From Halorubrum saccharovorum DSM 1137 (GTDB lineage: Archaea; Halobacteriota; Halobacteria; Halobacteriales; Haloferacaceae), in NCBI RefSeq assembly GCF_000337915.1, contig NZ_AOJE01000011.1, positions 30,523 to 94,522 on the forward strand: a stretch of 64,000 nucleotides of DNA, read 5' to 3'. Below are positions 24,433 through 32,236 of this stretch, in pieces. Position 1 is the stretch's first letter, and each line of letters opens with the position of its first letter. The translations under genes and the position numbers were made by a program. Under the pieces are notes generated by a model that was not told the origin of the DNA, did no database searches, and saw nothing but the letters and a program-made list of their open reading frames with translations.

Positions 24433-26435
24433 CGTTCGAAATCGGAGTCGGCGAGCGACGCGATACGCTCGCGGTCCCCCGCCGAGAGTTCGACCCGTGT
24501 CGCCGCGACGTTTTCGACGACGTGCTCGGGGTCGGTGCTCGACGGGATCGGGACGACCCCGCGGTCGACCTGCCAGGCGAGCGCGGCCTGCGCCGGGGTG
24601 GCGTCGCGGTCGGCGGCGACCTCGTGCAGAGCCGGGTCGTCGAGGAGCCCGGGCGCCGAGAGCGGGGAGTGTGCCACGACGCGGATCCCGCGCTCGTGGC
24701 ACCACTCGACGAGCTCTTCCCGGGGCAGATAGGGGTGCGATTCGACCTGGACGACGGCCGGGAGCACGTCGGCCTCCGCTGCGATGCGTTCGAGCTGGTC
24801 GATGCCGACGTTGCAGACGCCGATCGTCCGTGCGAGACCGCGCTCGTGAACGCGTTCCAGCCGCGTCCACGTCTCCGTCAGAGACGCGTCGACCGTCTCC
24901 GGATCACCGTCGTCGTCGGTGGGGAACGTCAGCGCCTCCTGTTCCGCCGGCGGCCGTTCTGCCAAGTCCCGCAGCGGGCCCTGGTACGCCCAGGCGGTCG
25001 GCCAGTGGAGCATGTAGCAGTCCAGGGCGTCGACGCCGAGGGCCTCGAGGGTCCCCTCGCAGGCCTCCGCCACGTGTTCGTGGTTCGTGTTCCAGACCTT
25101 GCTCGCGAGGAACAGCCCCTCGCGGTCCGGGCTTCCGGGCGCGGCGAGCAGGTCGCCGATCCGCGCTTCGTTGCCGTACAGCTCGGCGGAGTCCAGCAGT
25201 CGGTACCCGGCGTCCAGCGCGGTCGCGACCGAGCCCATCCGGTCGACGTACTCGCCGTCGCGGTACCGGGAGCAGCCGAATCCGACGGGCGGGAGCCTGA
25301 CCGCCGCCTCGCGGGACGCGCCGCCTCCCGCCCCGAGGGCGGCCCCTGCGCGCCCGGTCTCCCGTCCGTCGCGGTGCGGTCGGACCGGCGGCGGGGACAG
25401 GTCGGGTGAGGCGACCCCGTGCGCGTCGACGGTCACGGGGCCGCAGTCCGCGGCCGCGGACTCGACGGCGTTGCAGACGGCGACGACGTGTGTCGACCGA
25501 CGCGCGCTCGCGACCGGCCGGCGGCCGGACGCCACGGCGGCCGCGACGCGCGCCGGTCCGTCGACGTACCGCCTCTCCCGTCGCGGTGCCGGATGCGGCG
25601 CGTCGACGTATCTGCGACCGTCGCCCCCCACCCTCACGGTGTCGGAGTCGGCGGCGAGTGCGCCGCTGTCTGCGAGATACAGTGACCCGTCGTCGCCGTG
25701 CAGTTCGAGGCTGTTGAACTCGCGACTCCGGTGGGGCGCGTACAGGCTCGCGGTGAGGCGGACCGTCGGACCGGTCCGAAACTCCAGGGTGGCCTCGACG
25801 TGGCTGTCCCGTCCGGGCGTCTCGGTCTCCCGGTCGGGCCAGGGAGCGAACCCGTCCGCGACTCTGACGCGCCCGATCGGTCCGAACCAAGAGATAAGAC
25901 AGTTCAGGGGGTAGACGGCGCCGTCGTACAGCGGTCCGACCGCCAGGAACGACGCCGGATCGTCGTGCCACTCCGTGACCCTGCCGACGTGCGCGTGAGC
26001 GTAGCCGAGGCGGATCGGCCCGAGTCGCCCGTCACCGAGCAGCCAGCGGACGTGACGCTGCGCGTCACAGCGATGGTTTATCGGTGCACAGGTTAGCGCC
26101 AGCTCGCGGCGTTCGGCGGTCGCGACGAGGTCGGCGGCCTCCTCGGCGTCGAGCGCCAGCGGTTTCTCGCTGAACACGTGCCTGTCGGCCAACAGCGCTC
26201 GTCGGGTCACCGACGCGTGGGAGCCGTGGCTCGTCAGATTGACCACGAGCGGCGCCGCGACGTCGGCGAGCATCGCGTCGACATCCTCGTAGGCCGCCGC
26301 GTCGTGACGGTTCGCGAGGCTGCGTGCCCGACCGCCGTCCAGGTCACACACCGCCGCCAGTTCGAGCCTCGACCCGTCGATTCCGGCCGCGTATCGGCGT
26401 GCGACCGAACCGGCACCGATGAATGCGCACTCCAT
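24429..26435 (-). CDS. Gfo/Idh/MocA oxidoreductase fused to aldo/keto reductase
   Basis: A 668-residue two-domain protein. Residues 1-330 read as a Gfo/Idh/MocA NAD(P)-dependent oxidoreductase: MECAFIGAGSVARRYAAGI, then HVFSEKPLALDAEEA (the EKP motif). Residues 380-668 are an aldo/keto reductase: VGFGCSRYRDGE, DAGYRLLDSAELYGNE (Asp and Tyr of the tetrad), LASKVWNTNH (Lys), DCYMLHWP (His), and VPIPSSTDPEHV (NADPH-binding). Both active sites look intact. Start at 26435 is the Rossmann-fold Met. Fusion of these two families is unusual. It heads the operon and may carry out two successive redox steps on a sugar or cyclitol. Confidence 0.88.
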   Translation of the reverse strand: MECAFIGAGSVARRYAAGIDGSRLELAAVCDLDGGRARSLANRHDAAAYEDVDAMLADVAAPLVVNLTSHGSHASVTRRALLADRHVFSEKPLALDAEEAADLVATAERRELALTCAPINHRCDAQRHVRWLLGDGRLGPIRLGYAHAHVGRVTEWHDDPASFLAVGPLYDGAVYPLNCLISWFGPIGRVRVADGFAPWPDRETETPGRDSHVEATLEFRTGPTVRLTASLYAPHRSREFNSLELHGDDGSLYLADSGALAADSDTVRVGGDGRRYVDAPHPAPRRERRYVDGPARVAAAVASGRRPVASARRSTHVVAVCNAVESAAADCGPVTVDAHGVASPDLSPPPVRPHRDGRETGRAGAALGAGGGASREAAVRLPPVGFGCSRYRDGEYVDRMGSVATALDAGYRLLDSAELYGNEARIGDLLAAPGSPDREGLFLASKVWNTNHEHVAEACEGTLEALGVDALDCYMLHWPTAWAYQGPLRDLAERPPAEQEALTFPTDDDGDPETVDASLTETWTRLERVHERGLARTIGVCNVGIDQLERIAAEADVLPAVVQVESHPYLPREELVEWCHERGIRVVAHSPLSAPGLLDDPALHEVAADRDATPAQAALAWQVDRGVVPIPSSTDPEHVVENVAATRVELSAGDRERIASLADSDFER

Positions 26436-26506
26436 TGGCGGACCTTCGGCTAAACCCACAAAAGCGTACGGGAGAGATTAACATGAGGTAGTCCTAATCC
26501 CGTGTC

Positions 26507-27622
26507 ATGGCTCGGGTGGCGGTGTTGCACAACACGCTCGACTTCCAGGGAGGCGCCGACGCGGTCTGCCTCGCGACCTGCGAGGCGCTCGCGTCGGCGC
26601 ACGACGTGACCCTCGTCACCGCCTCGGAGACGGAGCCCGCGGCCCTGGCCGACCGGTTCGGATACGACCTCGACGGCGTGGCGGTCCACGTGCCGCCCCT
26701 CGGGCGGGCGGTCGCTGGGGTGCTGTCGGTCGCGGCCCCTCGGATCGGTCCGCAACTCGCCGCTCGGAGCGCCTTTCTGCAGCGCTCGTTCGAGCGGATC
26801 GCCGACCGGTTCGACGTCGCGATCAGCACCGCGAACGAGCTCGACCTCCCGATCCCGTCGGTCCAGTACGTCCACTACCCGCAGTTCCGACTCGATCGGC
26901 TCCCGGACGGGGACCCCGGTCGCCTCGACCGACTCTGGAGTCGCCTGTCCGCGCCGTCGGACGACACGCTCATGGGTCCGGACGTGACGCTGCTCGCGAA
27001 CTCCGCGTGGACCGCCGACGTCGTCGACCGGCTCTACGGCACGCGCCCCGCGGTCGTCCACCCGCCCGTCGACCCGGTGGAATGCGAAACGCCGTGGACC
27101 GACCGCGAGAACGGGATCGTCACGGTCGGCCGCTTCGCACCCGACAAGCGACCGCTCGACGCGATCCGTATCGTCGACGAGGTCCGCGAGCGCGGGCACC
27201 GCGTCCACCTCCACGTCGTCGGGTCGGCGCCGCGAGCGTACCGCGACTACGCCGCCCGGATCGCGGCCGCGGCCGCCGAACGACCGTACGTCACCGTCGA
27301 ACGAGACGTCGGGCGCGCTCGCCTGGAGACGCTTCTGTGTACCCATCGCTACGGGCTCAACACGAAACCCGAAGAGCACTTCGGGATGTCCGTCGCCGAG
27401 TACGTCGCGGCGGGGATGGTCGCGTTCGCCCCCGACAGCGGCGGCCAGCGCGAGGTACTCGACGAGCGCGAGGACCGCCTGTTCGATTCGGTCTCCGACG
27501 CCGCGGACCTCGTGAGCGACGCGGCCAGCGACGGCGAACCGCCGTCGACGGCCCGCGACCGTTTCGCCCGCGACCGCTTCGGCGCGGCGCTCCGCGACGC
27601 CGTGGACCGAACCGTGGATTGA
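26507..27622 (+). CDS. GT4-family glycosyltransferase
   Basis: A 371-residue GT-B glycosyltransferase. VLHNTLDFQGGADAV is the N-terminal start, TVGRFAPDKRPLDAIRIVDE the donor-domain entry, and EEHFGMSVAEYVAAGMVAFAPDSGGQREV the E-x7-E nucleotide-sugar motif. It is divergent from the minus-strand cluster with a 71-base gap containing AT-rich promoter boxes (ATTAACATGAGG and TCCTAATCCC). Probably adds a sugar to the lipid or headgroup product of that cluster, or to a glycoprotein. Substrate unknown. Confidence 0.88.
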   Translation: MARVAVLHNTLDFQGGADAVCLATCEALASAHDVTLVTASETEPAALADRFGYDLDGVAVHVPPLGRAVAGVLSVAAPRIGPQLAARSAFLQRSFERIADRFDVAISTANELDLPIPSVQYVHYPQFRLDRLPDGDPGRLDRLWSRLSAPSDDTLMGPDVTLLANSAWTADVVDRLYGTRPAVVHPPVDPVECETPWTDRENGIVTVGRFAPDKRPLDAIRIVDEVRERGHRVHLHVVGSAPRAYRDYAARIAAAAAERPYVTVERDVGRARLETLLCTHRYGLNTKPEEHFGMSVAEYVAAGMVAFAPDSGGQREVLDEREDRLFDSVSDAADLVSDAASDGEPPSTARDRFARDRFGAALRDAVDRTVD

Positions 27623-27647
27623 ATACGCGCGTGCCCCATAGGCCGCT

Positions 27648-28016
27648 ATGTCAACTGATACCGCGACACAATCCCGCGTCGAGACCGGATCGCTGTCGAC
27701 GTTACATCTGGTCGGAGTCGCGCTGGCTGCGGTCTCCGGGGTATTGCACCTCTACCTGGCCGCGCTCTTCGTCCCGAGCCCGATGGGGCTGTCGTTCGCC
27801 GTCGCCGGGGTCGGCTTCTTGGCCGGTTGCGCAGCCGTCGTCGCGAACTACCGGCGGGCGCTCGTGTACCTCCTCGGGATCCCGTTCACGCTGGGACAGG
27901 TCGTCGTCTGGTACGTCGTCAACGCACCCGATTTCTCGGCGCTCGGATACGTCGATAAGGCCGCACAGGTCGGCCTCGTCGCGGTGCTCGTGGTTCTCTA
28001 CCGGCGTGAATCCTGA
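27648..28016 (+). CDS. DUF7475-like small membrane protein
   Basis: A 122-residue protein with four transmembrane segments, starting at HLVGVALAAVSGVLHLYLAAL and ending GLVAVLVVLYRRES. The loop NAPDFSALGYVDKAAQ before TM4 is typical of this haloarchaeal hypothetical family. It follows the glycosyltransferase gene by 25 bases and may share its transcript. No function is known. Confidence 0.78.
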   Translation: MSTDTATQSRVETGSLSTLHLVGVALAAVSGVLHLYLAALFVPSPMGLSFAVAGVGFLAGCAAVVANYRRALVYLLGIPFTLGQVVVWYVVNAPDFSALGYVDKAAQVGLVAVLVVLYRRES

Positions 28017-28048
28017 CTTCGTCGGGCACGGCGGCGACCGATAGTGCC

Positions 28049-28591
28049 CTATCGATCGGCGTCGTCTCGGTTCGAGCGCGGCTCTGACTGTCGGAGCGAC
28101 GGGTCCCACAGCTCCCGGAGCGGGCGATTCGAACGAGCCGCTCGCAGGAGGACCACACCGAGGACTCCCCAGAAGACGCACTCGAGGACGAACGACGGGG
28201 ACCAGAGGTAATAGACGAAGAACTCGCCCGGCGGGATCGCGAGCGGGTCCGGCGGGACGACGAGGGGCCAGCCCAGGAACAGCGCGTCGCCGGGGCGACC
28301 GTTGATGACGACGTGGAGGGCGTCGAGGAACAGGTGTGATGCCCACCCGGCGGCGAGCGCCCGACCGGTCGGGGACGCGAACGCGACCGTGACGGTCAGC
28401 GGCGCGAGCAGCGCCGTGTGTCCCACCGTGTGATACAGGTCGACGACGCCGAGCAGCGCCAGCGGCTTGTCGACGAGGTCCGGAAGGGCGGCGCCGACGA
28501 CGAGCCACGGGACGGACAGCCGCGACCACCGACCGAGAAGCGCCGCGGCGGCGAGGTGCGTCGGGAAGTACATGGCGAACGGTACGGTCAC
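28049..28591 (-). CDS. Membrane-bound metal-dependent hydrolase-like (YdjM/DUF457)
   Basis: A 180-residue protein with four or five hydrophobic segments carrying polar motifs typical of membrane-embedded metal hydrolases: PTHLAAAALLG, GAALPDLVDK, YHTVGHTAL and GWASHLFLDALH. The spaced His and Asp residues would form the metal site. MYFPTHL at 28573 is an alternative start. Substrate unknown; family members are linked to SOS or phospholipid metabolism in bacteria, not shown here. Confidence 0.78.
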   Translation of the reverse strand: MTVPFAMYFPTHLAAAALLGRWSRLSVPWLVVGAALPDLVDKPLALLGVVDLYHTVGHTALLAPLTVTVAFASPTGRALAAGWASHLFLDALHVVINGRPGDALFLGWPLVVPPDPLAIPPGEFFVYYLWSPSFVLECVFWGVLGVVLLRAARSNRPLRELWDPSLRQSEPRSNRDDADR

Positions 28592-28691
28592 GGCGCTGAT
28601 CCGTGTTCCGCCGGGCCCCGGCGACGCGGAGCGCGCGGCGACGTTCCGCTATCGATCACGTTTGCGACCCCTTCGATGACGCCCGCGACGG

Positions 28692-29093
28692 CTACTCCGT
28701 CCGGGCGTCGCCGTCGTCGCGGTCCCGACCGGTCACTTTCCGGATACACGAGGAGCCGAAGGGCCCCAGTTCCCCGGCGTCCAACTGCACGAAGTGGCCG
28801 GTCGTGATCGCCGTCCCGCAGCGGCGGCACTCGAACGAACCCTCGCGCTGAACGACCTGACTCTCGTAGTTCACGTACGTCCCGCCGCGTTGGACCCGGA
28901 GGCTGGCGTTCTCGCGCTCGATGACGCCGCGCTTCTCGGCGGCGTCGAGGATCTCGCGGGTGAGCGAGGGGCTCGTCGTCACCGTCTCGATCCGGTCGAT
29001 CGCGTCGGGGAGGGCCAGCTCCTCGTGTTCGAGGTGGGCCAACAGCTCGACGCCGAGCTCCAGTTTCTCCTCTCGCGAGGCCGACTCGTTCAC
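28692..29093 (-). CDS. DUF5830-family Zn-ribbon protein
   Basis: A 133-residue soluble protein. Residues 1-70 are helical with a winged-helix flavour (TREILDAAEKRGVIERENAS). The C-terminus has CRRCGTAITTGHFVQLDAG and then FGSSCIRKVTGRD, a zinc-ribbon-like Cys set. This matches the haloarchaeal DUF5830 family. The GTG start at 29093 is supported by a CTTAAG box at 29118-29123, about 25-30 bases upstream. An ORF reading further upstream on this strand is antisense to Pus10 and not coding. Confidence 0.83.
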   Translation of the reverse strand: MNESASREEKLELGVELLAHLEHEELALPDAIDRIETVTTSPSLTREILDAAEKRGVIERENASLRVQRGGTYVNYESQVVQREGSFECRRCGTAITTGHFVQLDAGELGPFGSSCIRKVTGRDRDDGDARTE

Positions 29094-29231
29094 GCCCGGC
29101 GAAACGACGCGGACCGCCTTAAGTCGGCCGGGAGTCGGCCGCGGCGGGTCGCGCTCGACGGCCCCGAGCGCGTCCGCGAGCGAGCCCCGCGATGTAGTAA
29201 GACAGTTACCACGGGCGACGCTGGGGACCGT

Positions 29232-30515
29232 ATGGACGTACTCGAGGTCGCGGCGCGGGCGACCGGGACGGGGCCGGTGTGCGACGCGTGTCTCGGCCGG
29301 CTCGTCGCCGACCGGAGCTTCGGGCTGTCGAACGCCGAGCGGGGATCGGCGCTGCGCGTCTCCCTCGCGCTGCGCGACGACGAGGACCACGAGCCGGTCG
29401 AGACGGCGGACTGCTGGGTGTGCGAGGGGCGCTGCACCGAGTTCGACGAGTGGGCCGAGCGTGCCGCCGAGGCGGTCGAAGGGGTCGAGTTCGCCACCTA
29501 CAACGTCGGCACCCGCCCGCCGCCGCTGATCGAGGAGAACGAGGCGCTGCTCCGCGCGGACGCCGGGCTCGACGACGACGCGGGCGAGCCGTTCAAGTCG
29601 GAGTTCAACCGCGAGGTCGGCAAGCGGTTCGGTCGGCTCACGGGGGCGGAGGTCTCCTTCGACCGCCCGGACGTGCAGTTCACGATCGACCTGGCCGAAG
29701 ACGAGGTCGACGCGAAGGTAAACTCCACGTTCGTGTACGGGCGATACAGGAAACTGGAGCGCGACATCCCCCAGACCGAGTGGCCCTGCCGGGAGTGCAA
29801 GGGCTCGGGGCGGCAGGGCGCCGACCCCTGCGACCACTGCGGCGGCTCCGGCTATCTCTACGACGACAGCGTCGAGGAGTACACCGCGCCCGTCGTCGAG
29901 GACGTGATGGACGGCACGGAGGCGACGTTCCACGGCGCGGGACGCGAGGACGTGGACGCGCTGATGCTCGGCACCGGGCGCCCGTTCGTGATCGAGGTCG
30001 AGGAGCCGCGGCGGCGCCGAGTCGACACCGATCGCCTCCAGAGCGACATCAACGCCTTCGCCGACGGCGCCGTGGAGGTCGAGGGGCTCCGGCTCGCGAC
30101 CTACGACATGGTCGAGCGCGTGAAGGAGCACGACGCCGCGAAGCGCTACCGCGCGCAGGTGGCGTTCGACGCCGACGTGGACGCCGACGCGCTCGCGGCC
30201 GCGGTCGAGGAGCTGGAGGGGACGACCGTCGAGCAGTACACCCCGAACCGGGTGGACCACCGCCGGGCGAGCCTCACCCGCGAGCGCGACGTGTACGAGG
30301 CGACCGCCGACCTCGACGACCCGCGCCACGCGACCGTCGAGATCCGCGGCGCCGGCGGGCTCTACATCAAGGAGCTGATCTCCGGCGACGAGGGCCGGAC
30401 GGAGCCGAGCCTCGCCGGCCTGCTCGGCGTCGGCGCCGAGGTCACCGCGCTCGACGTGGTCGTCGTCGAGGGCGAAGACGAGCCGTTCGAGCGCGAGGAG
30501 TTCTTCCGCGAGTGA
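29232..30515 (+). CDS. pus10: tRNA pseudouridine(54/55) synthase Pus10
   Basis: A 427-residue archaeal Pus10, which makes pseudouridine 54 and 55 in the T-loop of tRNAs. The N-terminal Cys cluster (CDACLGR, CWVCEGRC) binds zinc; a THUMP-like region follows. In the middle CRECKGSGRQGADPCDHCGG is the CxxCxGxG-type pair seen in archaeal members. The catalytic region is FHGAGREDVDALMLGTGRP, where the Asp of REDVDAL is the expected nucleophile. The C-terminus GLYIKELISGDEGRTEPSLAGLL is conserved. No other gene is directly coupled. Confidence 0.94.
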   Translation: MDVLEVAARATGTGPVCDACLGRLVADRSFGLSNAERGSALRVSLALRDDEDHEPVETADCWVCEGRCTEFDEWAERAAEAVEGVEFATYNVGTRPPPLIEENEALLRADAGLDDDAGEPFKSEFNREVGKRFGRLTGAEVSFDRPDVQFTIDLAEDEVDAKVNSTFVYGRYRKLERDIPQTEWPCRECKGSGRQGADPCDHCGGSGYLYDDSVEEYTAPVVEDVMDGTEATFHGAGREDVDALMLGTGRPFVIEVEEPRRRRVDTDRLQSDINAFADGAVEVEGLRLATYDMVERVKEHDAAKRYRAQVAFDADVDADALAAAVEELEGTTVEQYTPNRVDHRRASLTRERDVYEATADLDDPRHATVEIRGAGGLYIKELISGDEGRTEPSLAGLLGVGAEVTALDVVVVEGEDEPFEREEFFRE

Positions 30516-30545
30516 CAGCGCCGGACTCCGGACCAACGGGATTTA

Positions 30546-30561
30546 TCAGACGCACGTCTGA
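30546..30561. promoter_or_regulatory. Palindrome overlapping the UspA promoter
   Basis: TCAGACG and CGTCTGA (exact inverted repeat) flank a two-base centre at 30546-30561. The left arm overlaps the end of the TATA-like box (GATTTATC, 30540-30547), which is about 25-32 bases before the ATG at 30572, so a protein bound here would compete with transcription initiation. Confidence 0.5.
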
Positions 30562-30571
30562 CGGTAACGAC

Positions 30572-31273
30572 ATGAACGGGAGCGGCGCCGACGACGGGGG
30601 CGGCCGAGCTGCGGACCCGGAAATCAGTGGGGAGGCGGTTACGGACGATCTGAGCGCAAAAAACACGACGCTGGACGACGCCGCCGGCGAGCCGATCGTC
30701 GAGTCCGCCGTGACGGAGGCGCTCGCGGCGGCACCGGCCGCGGCCGACGCGACGCTCGAAGGGATCGACCGCGCGGCGCGTCCCGACCGCGTCTCGTCGA
30801 TCCTCGTCGCCGTCGGTCCCGGCCCGCACTCGGGAGCGACCGTCGACGTGGCGCGGGAGATCGCGGGCGCGACCGACGCGTGGCTCGAACTGTTCCACGT
30901 CGTCCCCACCGACGGTGCCCTCGCCGACGGTCCGGCGAGCGCGGACGGGAGCGACGCCGGGAGTGACGGGGACGCCCCGGATCCCGGAGACGGCGACGAC
31001 TACGCCGCGACCGGCGAGCGGCTGCTCGACGCCGCCCGCGACCGCCTCGGCGGGTTCGACCGTGCCGACCGCTGGCTCGTCGAGGACCGGTCGGCCGCGG
31101 GCGCGATCGTCGAGCAGTCCCCGTACTACGACCTCGTGGTCGTCGGCGCACCCACGACCGGCACCGTCGGGCGCTTCGTGTTCGGCTCCACCACCGACAC
31201 CGTGATCGACGACGCCGAGGTCCCCGTAGTCGTCGTCGAGGCGGACGGCGAAGCCGCCCTCGACCTCGCGTAG
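30572..31273 (+). CDS. UspA-domain protein with long N-terminal extension
   Basis: A 233-residue protein. The first 75 residues are acidic and low complexity; residues 76-233 are a Usp fold (SSILVAVGPGPHSGATVDVAREI, LELFHVVPT) ending in the nucleotide-binding motif VVGAPTTGTVGRFVFGSTTDTVI with GSTTD matching G-S/T of the family, then VPVVVVE. It may bind ATP under stress. A GC-rich acidic insertion (GSDAGSDGDAPDPGDGDD) splits the domain. Palindrome at 30546 suggests regulation. Confidence 0.83.
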   Translation: MNGSGADDGGGRAADPEISGEAVTDDLSAKNTTLDDAAGEPIVESAVTEALAAAPAAADATLEGIDRAARPDRVSSILVAVGPGPHSGATVDVAREIAGATDAWLELFHVVPTDGALADGPASADGSDAGSDGDAPDPGDGDDYAATGERLLDAARDRLGGFDRADRWLVEDRSAAGAIVEQSPYYDLVVVGAPTTGTVGRFVFGSTTDTVIDDAEVPVVVVEADGEAALDLA

Positions 31274-31403
31274 ACCGGGACCTTCTCGCGGCGATCCGTC
31301 GTCGGGACTCCGCGTTTCGCGGCGGAGCGTCCACCCGATCGGCGTGTTCGGACGCTGAAATCGACATACAAGCATAAAGTGGCTATGCCACGGATCCACC
31401 GGT

Positions 31404-31877
31404 ATGGCCGACGAAGCGATCGACGACGTGGACAGGGCGATCCTGTACGCGGTACAGGAGGACGCCCGAAACATGTCGTCCGGAGACATCGCGGAGCGTA
31501 CCGGCACGTCGGACAGCACCGTCCGCAAGCGCATCCAGCGGCTGGAGTCCGACGGGATCATCAAGGGGTACAGCGCCGAGATCGACTACCAGAAGTCCGG
31601 GTATCCGCTCCGGATGCTGCTCTACTGCACCGCCTCGATACCGGAGCGCGGCGAGATGCTCCCGGATATTCTGGCGATCGACGGCGTCATCTCGGTCCAG
31701 GAGCTGGTCACCGGCGAGCAGAACCTCCTCGTGACGGCGGTCGGCGAGTCGGACGACGACATCACGCCCGTCGCGCAAGAGCTCCTCGACATGGGGCTCA
31801 CCGTCGCCGACGAGGTCCTCGTTCGAAGCCACGAGGCCACGCCCTTCGGCGAGTTCGACGCCGAGACCGACTCGTAG
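31404..31877 (+). CDS. Lrp/AsnC-family transcriptional regulator
   Basis: A 157-residue regulator. The N-terminus DDVDRAILYAVQEDARNMSSGDIAERTGTSDSTVRKRIQRLE is the AsnC-type helix-turn-helix; the C-terminal half (YPLRMLLYCTASIPERGEM, VTGEQNLLVTAVGES) is the effector RAM domain. Haloarchaeal relatives often respond to metabolites. It lies upstream of the DAB pair in the same orientation, 359 bases away, and might regulate it. Start at 31404 (MADEAIDD). Target is inference. Confidence 0.9.
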   Translation: MADEAIDDVDRAILYAVQEDARNMSSGDIAERTGTSDSTVRKRIQRLESDGIIKGYSAEIDYQKSGYPLRMLLYCTASIPERGEMLPDILAIDGVISVQELVTGEQNLLVTAVGESDDDITPVAQELLDMGLTVADEVLVRSHEATPFGEFDAETDS

Positions 31878-31924
31878 ACGACGAACCGGTCGTCGTCGGG
31901 ATCGCGCGCCGGACGACCGCTGAC

Positions 31925-32026
31925 GGCTGATCGACCGGGTCGGCCGCTCGATCGGATCGGCCACTCGATCGGATCGGCCACTCGATCGGATCGGCCGCTC
32001 GATCGGGTCAGCCGCTCGACCGGGTC
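31925..32026 (+). repeat. 17-base tandem repeat, six units
   Basis: Six head-to-tail copies of a 17-base unit with consensus GGCCRCTCGATCGGRTC occupy 31925-32026; units 3 and 4 are identical, outer units carry one to three changes. The unit length is not a multiple of three and the array is non-coding. It lies between the lrp gene and the dab promoter. Confidence 0.8.
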
Positions 32027-32123
32027 GTGCGAGGCGCTCTCGAAGACGACGCGCGCCGCCCGGCCGCGAACGCGACAACGACAGATGATTATAATGTTCT
32101 TTAACGACATTCTAACGAACGAT

Positions 32124-32135
32124 TTGTGAACACAA
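32124..32135. promoter_or_regulatory. Inverted repeat TTGTG-AA-CACAA before dabB
   Basis: TTGTG and CACAA flank a two-base centre at 32124-32135, immediately before a TATA-like TTTAATAG (32141-32148). Another copy of the half-site, CTTGTG, follows at about 32161. The position upstream of TATA would suit an activator or an Lrp-type dimer. Function is inferred from position. Confidence 0.4.
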
Positions 32136-32236
32136 GTAGATTTAATAGGCAATCTGTTCTCTTGTGGGTGTAGAGACGACCAATATCGGTTCGCCGACTC
32201 GCGTCGGCTGCCGAGAGCGGTCGGATGGATTGAACG

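Larger units (their letters stand above)
31878..32236. other. Intergenic region between Lrp and dabB
   Basis: The gap of 359 bases holds a 17-base tandem repeat (separate entry), an AT-rich stretch from about 32080 and promoter elements near 32123-32148. Several weak AT boxes (GATTATAATG near 32083-32092, TTTAATAG at 32141-32148) could drive dabB, leaving a 65-90 base leader. No open frame with protein-like composition was seen. Confidence 0.5.

Noticed and set aside
31925-32026. CRISPR array or replication-origin iterons
   Set aside because: No spacers between units, and no Orc1/Cdc6 gene is near.
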